From a virus: a stretch of DNA of 27,588 nt. The stretch is from positions 1 through 27,588 of the IMG/VR virus record IMGVR_UViG_3300024518_000175. The stretch is one strand, 5' to 3'. Position numbers and translations under genes: made by a program. Positions 20,041 through 27,588 of this stretch are shown piece by piece. The number at the start of each line of letters is the position of its first letter. Within the stretch, counting starts at the first letter, position 1. The notes under the pieces were generated by a model. The model made no database searches, had not been told where the DNA came from, and saw nothing but the letters and a program-made list of their open reading frames with translations.

Positions 20041-20391
20041 ATGAAAATTATACTAGCTTTAGTAGCAAGTTTATTTTTAATTGCTGCTTGTAATGAAGAT
20101 AAAGAAGCAGTAGCACAGGAAGTTACTATAGAAGATCTGGCTCCACTGCCTGATAGGACACCAAAGTTAGGTCTTACACTTGGCACTCGTTATGTATTCA
20201 ATGCCGATGATGGTACGAATAATAAAATGAGGATGTTTATTGAGAAGAGATTCTTGGAAAACAACACCCTTGAGATAGCATGGACCCGTACAGTAGGTCG
20301 TACTCTTAACTTCTTCCGTTCTGATACGGTAGATGGTGTGAGCTACAGAGATACAGGAGATATATTCCTAGAATATAGCCGTAGTTTTTAA
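20041..20391 (+). CDS. Predicted lipoprotein, 116 aa
   Basis: The start (RBS AAGGAGAAATAA) leads into a lipoprotein signal: MKIILALVASLFLIAAC, with lipobox I-A-A-C and Cys 17 as the lipid-bearing residue. The mature part is short and beta-rich (LGLTLGTRYVFNADDGTNNK, MRMFIEKRFLENN). No named family is recognised. Candidates are an outer-membrane spanin partner, a superinfection-exclusion lipoprotein that blocks host receptors, or an unknown host-envelope modifier. It is the last plus-strand gene. Its stop overlaps the stop of the minus-strand gene by 3 to 4 bases. Confidence 0.75.
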   Translation: MKIILALVASLFLIAACNEDKEAVAQEVTIEDLAPLPDRTPKLGLTLGTRYVFNADDGTNNKMRMFIEKRFLENNTLEIAWTRTVGRTLNFFRSDTVDGVSYRDTGDIFLEYSRSF

Positions 20392-20540
20392 CTCCGGTCC
20401 CTGTTAAATAGGTCAAAGAGTGTTTTGATTTTATCTTTTATGATTTGAATATCAGAATGCATCTTTGCCAGCACAATGATAAGGGTAGTAAGTGCGAGAA
20501 AGATGGGCCAAGATGTTCGTACAAACTCCATCCAATCCAT
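20388..20540 (-). CDS. Small membrane protein, 50 aa
   Basis: Read on the minus strand from ATG at 20540-20538 behind AAGGAGTAATAA, ending with TAA at 20390-20388. The product has a short aromatic start (MDWMEFVRTSWP), a membrane segment (IFLALTTLIIVLAKM), and an amphipathic helix (HSDIQIIKDKIKTLFDLFN). It sits just downstream of the endolysin, so it may be an auxiliary holin or spanin-type lysis protein. It fills the gap between convergent gene rows; the rest of 20392-20560 has no other frame. Its tail runs 4 bases into the end of the plus-strand lipoprotein gene. Confidence 0.6.
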   Translation of the reverse strand: MDWMEFVRTSWPIFLALTTLIIVLAKMHSDIQIIKDKIKTLFDLFNRDRS

Positions 20541-20561
20541 TTATTACTCCTTACCATTGTG

Positions 20562-20936
20562 TTATTTATAACTCCATATCGTTGGAGTTGTGTACTCATC
20601 CATATCTAAATGAACAAATCTATCTTCCTTAGAACCATGCTGCTTTATACCTATACCTTTAAAGCCATGCTCTGTTGCTAACCTAATTATATTATATGCT
20701 TTTTTACCATGACATGCAATGTCTACTGCTTTGCCTTGTAAATGTGGAGAGTCTCTAGTACCTCCCAGAACATCATTGTAAGCCATGTGTCTATAGCCTG
20801 ATATTATGTGCATGTGCTGATCTAGCTCTCTGCGAAGAGCTACGAGTCTTTTCATAAACTCTTCATCCATATTTATTTCACTTGTTCCCTTACATCTTAA
20901 ATCGTCTTCTGAGAAAAACTCCCATCTCTTCTTCAT
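20562..20936 (-). CDS. M15-family peptidase, probable endolysin
   Basis: It would cleave peptidoglycan cross-links (L,D- or D,D-carboxypeptidase type). The 124-aa product has SGYRH at about 46-50, HLQGKAVDIACHG at 66-78 (H-x6-D zinc motif), and FVHLDMDEY near 108-116 (H-x-D motif), the metal and catalytic layout of Peptidase_M15_3. There is no signal peptide or SAR segment, so release needs the holin. Start follows AAGGAGTTACA. It lies between the small membrane protein and the transglycosylase-like gene on the minus strand, while the 3TM holin is on the other strand. Confidence 0.85.
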   Translation of the reverse strand: MKKRWEFFSEDDLRCKGTSEINMDEEFMKRLVALRRELDQHMHIISGYRHMAYNDVLGGTRDSPHLQGKAVDIACHGKKAYNIIRLATEHGFKGIGIKQHGSKEDRFVHLDMDEYTTPTIWSYK

Positions 20937-20945
20937 TGTAACTCC

Positions 20946-21515
20946 TTATATGGGTCGTGGATTATATGGGTATGGATTACGTTGTATCATACCACCTGTA
21001 TGTCTTTTTAAATGTCCTAAAACATTTGTTATATATTCATCAGTATACTCTTTATCTCTTCCATACCAATCTCCAACTACTTCTGCTAATTGTAGATCGT
21101 CTAATGTATCAGCATCATATCCTTTATAAGAGGCTTTTAATCTAAATAGTCTATCACCTAAATTCCAATAGGTATCCTTTTCTTCGGGAGTTAAGAGATC
21201 TCCTGATCCACCATAATCATATCGTGAATCATACCATTCTTGGTCTTGTTCGTTACCATGTTTAGCAAACAGTTTAGATTGGCTTTTTAATTTCTTTATT
21301 AAACTTTTTTCTTTACTAGATAACTCTGACTGTCCTTTAGCTTTTAAATGTTTATCTTTTAAATCATCTAAAGTAGATCCAGTAATTTGTAGAGGACCAT
21401 AAGCAGTAGAACCACCGGGAGCATTTCGTACCCTAGTTCTAATCCAAGGATCTTCTTCTCCACCTGTTTCTTGAGGAGCTATTCCTCTTAAAAGTATATC
21501 TCTAACAACAGACAT
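20946..21515 (-). CDS. Putative lytic transglycosylase-like protein, 189 aa
   Basis: The N-terminal region has Glu 16 in IAPQETGGEEDPW and then GSTAYGPLQITGSTLDDL, similar to the SLT-type E ... S-x-x-[AG]-x-G-x-x-Q-I pattern of transglycosylases and phage lysozymes. The remaining part is helical and charged, with a Tyr/Asp-rich patch (QEWYDSRYDYGGSGDLL) and the end WYGRDKEYTDEY. It could be a virion-associated lysin that lets DNA cross the wall, or a second endolysin. The position after the two large virion-type genes and before the M15 peptidase fits either. The assignment rests on short motifs. Confidence 0.55.
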   Translation of the reverse strand: MSVVRDILLRGIAPQETGGEEDPWIRTRVRNAPGGSTAYGPLQITGSTLDDLKDKHLKAKGQSELSSKEKSLIKKLKSQSKLFAKHGNEQDQEWYDSRYDYGGSGDLLTPEEKDTYWNLGDRLFRLKASYKGYDADTLDDLQLAEVVGDWYGRDKEYTDEYITNVLGHLKRHTGGMIQRNPYPYNPRPI

Positions 21516-21757
21516 TACTTATCCATCCTCATATAGTCATCTATCTTATCTTCAAGTCTATCGAACCTTGCCATAATCTGGTGCAGGTCGTCTTTAACTT
21601 CTTGTTTGGTTGCATAGGTCAGAGCTATGTGCTCCCTATTAGTCAACCCTTCCTCACGTATCTTTGTAATGGATGCTGAAGTGGTACGTATCCACCACAG
21701 AAATCCACCAATAGCCATCGTGAGAATGGCATTCCAGATCATAGTCATGTCTTGCAT
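21515..21757 (-). CDS. Small TM/coiled-coil protein, 80 aa
   Basis: One N-terminal membrane segment (WNAILTMAIGGFLWWI, about residues 8-23) precedes a charged helix with heptad pattern (KQEVKDDLHQIMARFDRLED). The layout of one membrane helix and a long amphipathic tail is that of an inner-membrane spanin, an antiholin-like protein, or a structural membrane peptide of phages. It starts behind GGAGTTACCTATGC-type purine sequence at the large gene's end and its stop overlaps the transglycosylase-like start by one base. No named family is certain. Confidence 0.6.
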   Translation of the reverse strand: MQDMTMIWNAILTMAIGGFLWWIRTTSASITKIREEGLTNREHIALTYATKQEVKDDLHQIMARFDRLEDKIDDYMRMDK

Positions 21758-21766
21758 AGGTAACTC

Positions 21767-24700
21767 CTATTTATTAGTTATTTTTGTTCCCGACATTGCT
21801 TTTTGATACCTACGTATTTTTTCCCAAGGAATAGGTACGTTAGTATGCCTTCTTGAAATATCCTGTGCGGTACCACTAGGACTGAAAGGATGAAATGTAT
21901 TTCGTCTAGTTTGATCCATATATTTAATTAAATTAGAGGATGGTGTTAATGCATAATCTTTTGTAATTCCTTTACGAATCATATTATCTCTACTACCAGA
22001 AGTTTGGTGAGCATTTTTTAGTAGATCATCATAAATTTCAGTTAAACTGTTTAGTTCCTGATAATTTTCCAATTGGTTCATAACAGCTTTTCTATAGAAA
22101 TCAAATATTTTTTCTTGAGGCATTCCTCTTGGATCAGAAATACTATTAGTAAATTCAGCCGAAGCATTATCTATATTATTAATAACAGGTAATAGATGTC
22201 TTCTCATGCCAGCCGATATATCTAGTCGTTGAGGTCGTATGCCTATCCATCTTAGTAAAGCACCACTATCTCCTTTTCCTTCATCTCCAATATCAAAAAA
22301 TTCTCTATGAGGCATCGTATAACCAAACTTACTTTGTGCTCCTTCCGTTACTCCTGCTCCCTTTCTTCTATTATAATCCCATTGTTTCCTTGCCAATGTT
22401 ATAGCTCCGGGTTCCAGAAGTTTATACATTTCTCCTGCCATTCTTAAACCAAAGCCGGGTATATCTTTAGATGCCTCTTCTAATCCCTCTCTTGTACCTG
22501 CACCTTGCAGGACGTTCATCAGAGCTTCAGAAGCCATTGAAGCTCCCAGAAATGGTTCTAATACATTTGCATAACCTGCCATAAGCATGGCATTTATATC
22601 AGGTCGTTCTAAATTCTTTCCCGATTTTAGATGAGATACTAACATTCTAGCAGGAGCTTTCAAATAAGAGAAAGGATCTATTGGTCCTAGATTTACAAAG
22701 TCTATTCCAAAATGTCCATTCTCATCTTCATTAAGCCCACTTAAAAATATCTTGGCTGTATCTTGTGACCAAGGTGGAGATAGTCTATTTACATTATAAA
22801 CATCTTCTTGACTTAAACCAGCTACGTTCATTGAATAATTCTGAGCTACATCTCCAGCCATAGAAGCAGCTACTAAACCTCCCATTCTTCTATAGCCCTG
22901 ATCTCTAATAGCTTCAGCAGCTTTTGGATTTATATCAAATCCTTTTGCCTTTAACTTTTTAGCAGTATTACCTGTAACATCATCGTAGGTATACTTTAGA
23001 AGATTTTTACTAACTCGCATCATCTCCGAAGGCCACGCAGCAAAATCACTAAGAGGCCAACGTCTTAGCATCTTAACTGCTTTAGGAACTAGAGCATAGT
23101 TGGGCATTAAATCTCGTGTCCTAGCTGCTGCCATTTCTTCCAAAGCATCATCACCTATTCCTAAATTCCACTTCCTCATATCATCCATAGTCTTTTGAAA
23201 ATGGAGCATTTTAAATAGATCGTCTTCTGCCTGATATACTTCAAATGTTTTTTCAACGAATTTACCGGCTTTAGTTTTACCTAGTTTACCCATAAGAGTA
23301 CCGGGATCAAAGGTAAAAGCATCACTTGCCATTCTCTTAACTGTTTGAGCTTTAACACTACTATCTATAATACCAAGTTCCTGTAGTCTTCCTACATACT
23401 TTCCAAGTTGTTCATCACTATAACCTTTAATACGGTTACCTACTATAGCAAAAGGATTCTTTTCTCCACCTAAAGCATAGGGTTTATAACCATTGGCTAC
23501 CATTAGGACAACATTACCCATGACATTACGACCATGAGTAGCAGGAGATAGAACAGTCTTGGCTGTTTGAGAAGCAACCTTTAGCATTAGAAACTTTTGC
23601 CATGTAGCATTCATTGGACTTAGATATTCTATACCTTCATTTAAAAATCTAGCATAGCTTTCATTAACAAAGAGATCTTCTAATGGATTTACAACTCGTG
23701 GGTCGATTTTCCCTGTATCTGGGTTTACTTTAGTTGGGTGAACATTTGATTTTCCAAGAATTTTTTTAAGTCTTTCCTGAGATATATCTTGCAAATTAAC
23801 AAGTACTTCTTCATTGGTCGTACCTTTAGGTCTACCACTAGCAGTAGTAAGCCTATAACCCTGTCGAGATGGTTCACCTATCACAGCTAAATTATGATTA
23901 AGTAAATGCTTTCGTATATCATGCATAAAGTCAGCTTCAGCTTTAGCCACAGATAACTTCTCATATGTTCTGGCAAAGTTTTTATGAGGATCTTTAATTT
24001 CCTGCATAAGATCTTTAATTTCCCAAGGAACTTTACCCCTTGCCAAAAATGCTTTATTACTATCTGAAAATGTTTTGGCAAGTAATTTAATACCATTTTT
24101 AAAATCCTTCTTACTCCCCTTTGCTAGTATCTCTTTTAATACCCATTCAGCATCTTCAGGATTAAGACCTTGCCTATATAGATAGTTCATAGCATTAGAT
24201 TTTACTTCAGTACTAAGTTTATCCCACCCTTCAAAAGAAGGATCATCAAATAAACGATAAGCTCTATTCATATAGAATCCTAAATTAGAATCTATAGTTA
24301 CTTTTAAATCTCCCGTTACAAGAGGATGACCATTTTTACCAGTGACAGCTTCAGAAAACTCATCAAGTTTTCCTCTCATAGAACCTAATAAATCTGCTGT
24401 CTTACTATAACCTGTAGCTCTAAGAGTATCCATAGCTGCTCTTTGTGCTCGTAAATTATGAGCAGGATTAGAATATGATTCTCCACCTAAAGCTCTATTC
24501 ATTCTTTTTAATAATTCTTCTTTACCAACAACTCTTTTATTCTTACGTGCTACGGCACTCTCTTCCTTAACAATCCTCTTAAAATCTTGTGCTAGACCAT
24601 CAGCTTCAGAGATAGCTTTATTAGGAGCAAAGAACCTACGTAACCCCATAGCTAGTACAACATCATCAACTCCATACTTGGATGTTAGCCATTCTCTAGA

Positions 24701-25651
24701 CATCTTAGCTACTTTATCTAGTTTAGTTTTCTCCACTATCGTTTTACTTAATCCTATTCTACGAGCTGCTGAAGCTAACATAGGACCACCTACTATTGCA
24801 GCTCCACCTCCTAAAGCAAAAGGAAGTTCTAGTACAGTGTTATTGAGAAAAGCATTTAACTCCTGTACTAACTTTGGATCATTAGGATCTATAGCTAATC
24901 CTTGAAACATTTCCATTGTTTCAGGATGCTCTTCAATTAGATCTGTTAGCCAATCTTCTTCAGGTCCATTAACAACAGTCATAGCTCCACCAAACCCTAT
25001 ACCTTCTCGTATTAATCCCTTACTTCTTCTTTTCAGTCTTTGTCTTTTAGCCCATGTACCTTTTCCTTTACCAAATAGGTGTGGCTTCAAGACTTGCTCC
25101 TGTACTGAACCAAAGAGAGAAGGAGTAAGTCGTTTAGATTTAACAATCTTTTCAGGTTTATCTAATATTCCTAAACGAGAAAGCTGCTTATTAGACAGTA
25201 AATTTTTAGCTCCTTTATATATTTTCAAACCACCTGTGTAGGGAATTAGAATACTAGCTAATTCTCCAACAAAAGGTTCTATAAGACCATCTCCATGATA
25301 AGGGTCAAATACTTCTGACATAGTTCTTTTAACACCTTCTGAAAGATTTTTATCAAAGAATTTTTCAGCAGCTTCTTCTACTGACTTGGGAGCTAATATC
25401 CTTGCTACACCTTCAACAGTTTCACCAATGGCTCGGCCAGTTAGACGACCTAACATAAATCCCGGTCTATCTAACTCATAGCCAGTATCTTTAAATTCTT
25501 TCCATGCTCCTTGGAACTCTTCAAGATCTACACCTTTATCTTGTAAAAAACTTTCTACTTGATTGGGAGATATACCACCTTGTTCAGCAGCTATCTGATC
25601 TAATCCTTTACGGAGTTTATGAAACTCTGCCGTTTTAGGTGTTAAAGCCAT
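21767..25651 (-). CDS. Large virion-type protein, 1294 aa (internal/ejection protein candidate)
   Basis: No named domain is recognised with certainty. The size, position in the minus-strand structural row, and composition suit a big internal virion or ejection protein like T7 gp15/gp16. It has long helical stretches rich in Lys, Glu, Ala and Leu, with a few short hydrophobic segments: FALGGGAAIVGGPMLASAA at about 272-290 and NVMGNVVLMVANGY near 710, which may insert in membranes. The N-terminus has a helical TPKTAEFHKLRKGLDQIAAE block. No clear transglycosylase motif is visible within it. It follows the 641-aa protein by three bases, so both are expressed together, and precedes the TM/coiled-coil gene. 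Confidence 0.6.
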   Translation of the reverse strand: MALTPKTAEFHKLRKGLDQIAAEQGGISPNQVESFLQDKGVDLEEFQGAWKEFKDTGYELDRPGFMLGRLTGRAIGETVEGVARILAPKSVEEAAEKFFDKNLSEGVKRTMSEVFDPYHGDGLIEPFVGELASILIPYTGGLKIYKGAKNLLSNKQLSRLGILDKPEKIVKSKRLTPSLFGSVQEQVLKPHLFGKGKGTWAKRQRLKRRSKGLIREGIGFGGAMTVVNGPEEDWLTDLIEEHPETMEMFQGLAIDPNDPKLVQELNAFLNNTVLELPFALGGGAAIVGGPMLASAARRIGLSKTIVEKTKLDKVAKMSREWLTSKYGVDDVVLAMGLRRFFAPNKAISEADGLAQDFKRIVKEESAVARKNKRVVGKEELLKRMNRALGGESYSNPAHNLRAQRAAMDTLRATGYSKTADLLGSMRGKLDEFSEAVTGKNGHPLVTGDLKVTIDSNLGFYMNRAYRLFDDPSFEGWDKLSTEVKSNAMNYLYRQGLNPEDAEWVLKEILAKGSKKDFKNGIKLLAKTFSDSNKAFLARGKVPWEIKDLMQEIKDPHKNFARTYEKLSVAKAEADFMHDIRKHLLNHNLAVIGEPSRQGYRLTTASGRPKGTTNEEVLVNLQDISQERLKKILGKSNVHPTKVNPDTGKIDPRVVNPLEDLFVNESYARFLNEGIEYLSPMNATWQKFLMLKVASQTAKTVLSPATHGRNVMGNVVLMVANGYKPYALGGEKNPFAIVGNRIKGYSDEQLGKYVGRLQELGIIDSSVKAQTVKRMASDAFTFDPGTLMGKLGKTKAGKFVEKTFEVYQAEDDLFKMLHFQKTMDDMRKWNLGIGDDALEEMAAARTRDLMPNYALVPKAVKMLRRWPLSDFAAWPSEMMRVSKNLLKYTYDDVTGNTAKKLKAKGFDINPKAAEAIRDQGYRRMGGLVAASMAGDVAQNYSMNVAGLSQEDVYNVNRLSPPWSQDTAKIFLSGLNEDENGHFGIDFVNLGPIDPFSYLKAPARMLVSHLKSGKNLERPDINAMLMAGYANVLEPFLGASMASEALMNVLQGAGTREGLEEASKDIPGFGLRMAGEMYKLLEPGAITLARKQWDYNRRKGAGVTEGAQSKFGYTMPHREFFDIGDEGKGDSGALLRWIGIRPQRLDISAGMRRHLLPVINNIDNASAEFTNSISDPRGMPQEKIFDFYRKAVMNQLENYQELNSLTEIYDDLLKNAHQTSGSRDNMIRKGITKDYALTPSSNLIKYMDQTRRNTFHPFSPSGTAQDISRRHTNVPIPWEKIRRYQKAMSGTKITNK

Positions 25652-25654
25652 TAT

Positions 25655-27580
25655 TTAACCCCTTCTCGGATATAAGTCTTCTGGTATACGTAACCTACGT
25701 TCTCTTTCTTCAGGTGTTTCCTTCTGTAATTTTTTTTGTTCTTCCAAGAGGTTGTTTAATTTTCTTGTTATCTCATCTATCATAAGAGGATACTGCTTTA
25801 ATTTTGGATTTTCAAGTTGAGCTGTTAACTCTTTTATTTGACCAGCCAAATCTAGCTCTGCTTGATCTGGTTCCCTTGGTGGGTTCTCAAATTCAGCATC
25901 AGCTTCCTCTCCTGTCTTTACTGGCTTTACTGTACCTGTAACAGCAGCTGCCACATTTCCTGGCTCATCACCTGTAATTTGGGGTGTTACTTCAGGATCT
26001 CTTTCCATTATTATTTCTATAGCATCCATAGATTTATTTTGAATTTGACCGGGGTTTAATTTGACACCTCCTGCGTGAGCCTCGTCTGTTACCATTTGTC
26101 TAGCTTCATTTATAACTGCTATGATACCTCCACGTTCCTTAATACTCTCTGCATCGTAGCCTTGCATATGCTGTATATATGTTGTCATTTCAGTTATATT
26201 AAATTCAGGAGTTACATCTCCTAATAAGCCAGAACTCTTTGCAAGAATAAACATCTCTTTATTAATCTGTTGTTTAGCTCTTTCATCTGAAGTTTGACCT
26301 TGTAGAATAGAAAGTTTTTGTATCTTCTGCTGAACACCAGTTAGATCTGCTTCATCTAAAGCATCATAGTAACCTTCCATACCTTCAGCAGCTATTGGAA
26401 GACCAGTTTTAATACCTTCTCCTACGGCAGCAGCATATCCTTTTTGTGGATCAGCTCCCATAATACCTGCACCACCTGCAATTAAAGATGCATATAGAGC
26501 TTGCATTCTTCTTTTATCTGCTCTATCTAACCTATCTTCTTTTGTAGGTAAAGTATCTATATCAGCTAAAACATCCTTTATTAGAGCATCTCTATCTTTT
26601 TCAGCTTGAGTTTCTTCATAACTAAATAACTGACTGTATATATCTCCTATTGTACCTTTTTCTGTACCCCCTGCCAAAGAAACAAGACCACCACCACTTC
26701 TACCAGTATATGGTGGAGCACCTGCCATACCTAAGTTTGTCTGTGCTCCTCCTGCTCCCAGATTAACTCCTTGTACATTAGGGATCATCTGTTGAATATC
26801 TCGATCTATTTTATTTTTAAATTGTGGATTACTTTTATACATGTTCATAAGCATAGGAACCATCTTCTGTGCTCCCATCTCTGGTACTTGAGGTACACCT
26901 CCAGTTGTAGGTGCCGTTGGTACTCCACCACCTTGCAGAGAAACTAGACCACCACCTTCACGACCTACTATATTACCTACTCTTCCACCAGTGGCTCCAC
27001 CTCCACCAAATCCACCAAACATACCATACAATCCAGCAGCCGTACTAAGACCACCAGTAAGTGTCTGGGCTAACGATGGAGTAGGTATAGTCTGCTGACT
27101 CTGTTGTGTAAAGCCCATCTGATATGGGAATCCTCTAACGATAGACTGATACTTTCCTAATGTCTGAGCAGGGAATACCTGTTCCTGTCCAAATTCTTGA
27201 CGGGCTATATCCAAAGCCTGTTGGCCTCGTTGCTGTTGAGTTTCCCCAATACCAGCCAGACCACCAATATCACCTCGTGCTCTCTGCCCAGCTACATCTC
27301 CTAATGCGGCAAACTGTCTACCACCTGCCAACTCTCTTTGTCGTTGTGCCTCTGCTGACTGTTGAGCATTCTGAAATGCAGTGGATAATCCTCGTGCTTG
27401 AATGTCACCTAGACGTTCACCAAGATTACGTTCAGCTTCTGATTCTACCAAGGCTTGCCTAGTTCCTCCAAAGGAACCAGCTCCAACAGCCTGTGCTGCT
27501 CGACCTTGTACTGCTGCTTCTTCATCTCTTGTAGCTTCTCTCTTTGCTATATCTACCACATTCTGAATAAATGGGTCCAT
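25655..27580 (-). CDS. Virion-type protein with GGGLVSL repeats, possibly 5'-truncated
   Basis: It is at least 641 aa. The first visible start, ATG 27580, is 8 bases from the window end, and no in-frame stop lies between, so the protein may begin outside the window. The N-terminal third is rich in Gln, Ala and Arg (DIAKREATRDEEAAVQG, GAGSFGGTRQALVE). A Gly-rich section follows (GMFGGFGGGGATGGR) with two copies of GR-x-GGGLVSL-x-GG, at about residues 205-218 and 293-305. The C-terminal part is charged and helical (KELTAQLENPKLKQYP, NNLLEEQKKLQ). The GGFG and 'GGGLVSL' type is often seen in structural proteins of marine podoviruses, without known function. A virion role is inferred from context. 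Confidence 0.65.
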   Translation of the reverse strand: MDPFIQNVVDIAKREATRDEEAAVQGRAAQAVGAGSFGGTRQALVESEAERNLGERLGDIQARGLSTAFQNAQQSAEAQRQRELAGGRQFAALGDVAGQRARGDIGGLAGIGETQQQRGQQALDIARQEFGQEQVFPAQTLGKYQSIVRGFPYQMGFTQQSQQTIPTPSLAQTLTGGLSTAAGLYGMFGGFGGGGATGGRVGNIVGREGGGLVSLQGGGVPTAPTTGGVPQVPEMGAQKMVPMLMNMYKSNPQFKNKIDRDIQQMIPNVQGVNLGAGGAQTNLGMAGAPPYTGRSGGGLVSLAGGTEKGTIGDIYSQLFSYEETQAEKDRDALIKDVLADIDTLPTKEDRLDRADKRRMQALYASLIAGGAGIMGADPQKGYAAAVGEGIKTGLPIAAEGMEGYYDALDEADLTGVQQKIQKLSILQGQTSDERAKQQINKEMFILAKSSGLLGDVTPEFNITEMTTYIQHMQGYDAESIKERGGIIAVINEARQMVTDEAHAGGVKLNPGQIQNKSMDAIEIIMERDPEVTPQITGDEPGNVAAAVTGTVKPVKTGEEADAEFENPPREPDQAELDLAGQIKELTAQLENPKLKQYPLMIDEITRKLNNLLEEQKKLQKETPEERERRLRIPEDLYPRRG

Positions 27581-27588
27581 CCTACGTC

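Noticed and set aside
25862-26059. A 65-aa plus-strand frame with many Trp, Tyr and Cys
   Set aside because: It is antisense to the coding C-terminal part of the virion-type gene and has an odd composition typical of shadow frames.
27160-27462. A 100-aa plus-strand frame inside the large minus-strand virion gene
   Set aside because: It is a shadow of the Gly/Gln-rich coding sequence, and no ribosome-binding site or neighbouring plus-strand gene supports it.
1-27588. CRISPR arrays, insertion sequences, integrase or attachment sites
   Set aside because: No regularly spaced direct repeats with unique spacers, no transposase or integrase frame, and no terminal inverted repeats were seen. The only tandem repeats are in-frame parts of the GIY-YIG gene.

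Overview
The window is a 27.6 kb piece of a tailed-phage genome. It is A/T-rich, tightly packed, and has many ATGA or TAATG start/stop overlaps. No integrase, repressor or attachment site is visible, so it looks lytic. The gene set (T7-type family A DNA polymerase, primase-helicase with TOPRIM and RecA-like domains, acidic-tailed SSB, RecB/Cas4-like exonuclease, ThyX, B12-dependent class II ribonucleotide reductase, DUF3310, sHsp, A-type Fe-S carrier, 3TM holin) suggests a short-tailed marine phage of an alphaproteobacterium, broadly of T7-superfamily or HMO-2011 type. Phage group and host are inferences: no capsid, portal or large terminase gene lies in the window to settle them.

Layout. Bases 1-4800 (+): the end of a DUF932 gene, a strong terminator, then about 15 small, mostly unrecognised genes, including a Cys-rich GP88-like protein and a conspicuously A/T-rich C5-cytosine methyltransferase. 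Bases 4800-12600 (+): nucleotide and DNA metabolism, in the order ThyX, primase-helicase, PD-(D/E)XK nuclease candidate, A-type Fe-S carrier, two related CxxC miniproteins, DNA polymerase, SSB, Cys-cluster exonuclease, GIY-YIG nuclease, DUF3310. Bases 12589-14894 (+): class II RNR and a cupin. Bases 14966-19121 (+): small heat-shock protein, GT8-like glycosyltransferase, a three-domain GT/methyltransferase/DUF115 protein and a further methyltransferase, which together look like a glycan or surface-modification cassette. Bases 19075-20391 (+): small membrane protein, 3TM holin, small terminase, lipoprotein. Bases 20388-27588 (-): small membrane protein, M15 endolysin, transglycosylase-like protein, a TM/coiled-coil protein, and two large virion-type proteins (1294 aa and at least 641 aa).

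How it works together. The replication block makes dNTPs (RNR, ThyX) and replicates DNA (helicase-primase, polymerase, SSB, nucleases). Three sites match TTGACA-N17-GAYAMT with the same GA just before the -10; they lie ahead of the Fe-S/polymerase block, the ssb gene and the sHsp/glycan block. Terminators of very similar sequence follow the DUF932 gene and ssb, making ssb look like a self-contained unit. The plus and minus halves meet tail to tail with overlapping stop codons, and lysis genes are found on both sides of that switch.

Most interesting: (i) the A-type Fe-S carrier encoded among replication genes, one of which carries a Cas4-like Cys cluster; (ii) the GT/MTase/DUF115 fusion cassette; (iii) the shared promoter architecture; (iv) a possible cloverleaf-like RNA at 1802-1875.
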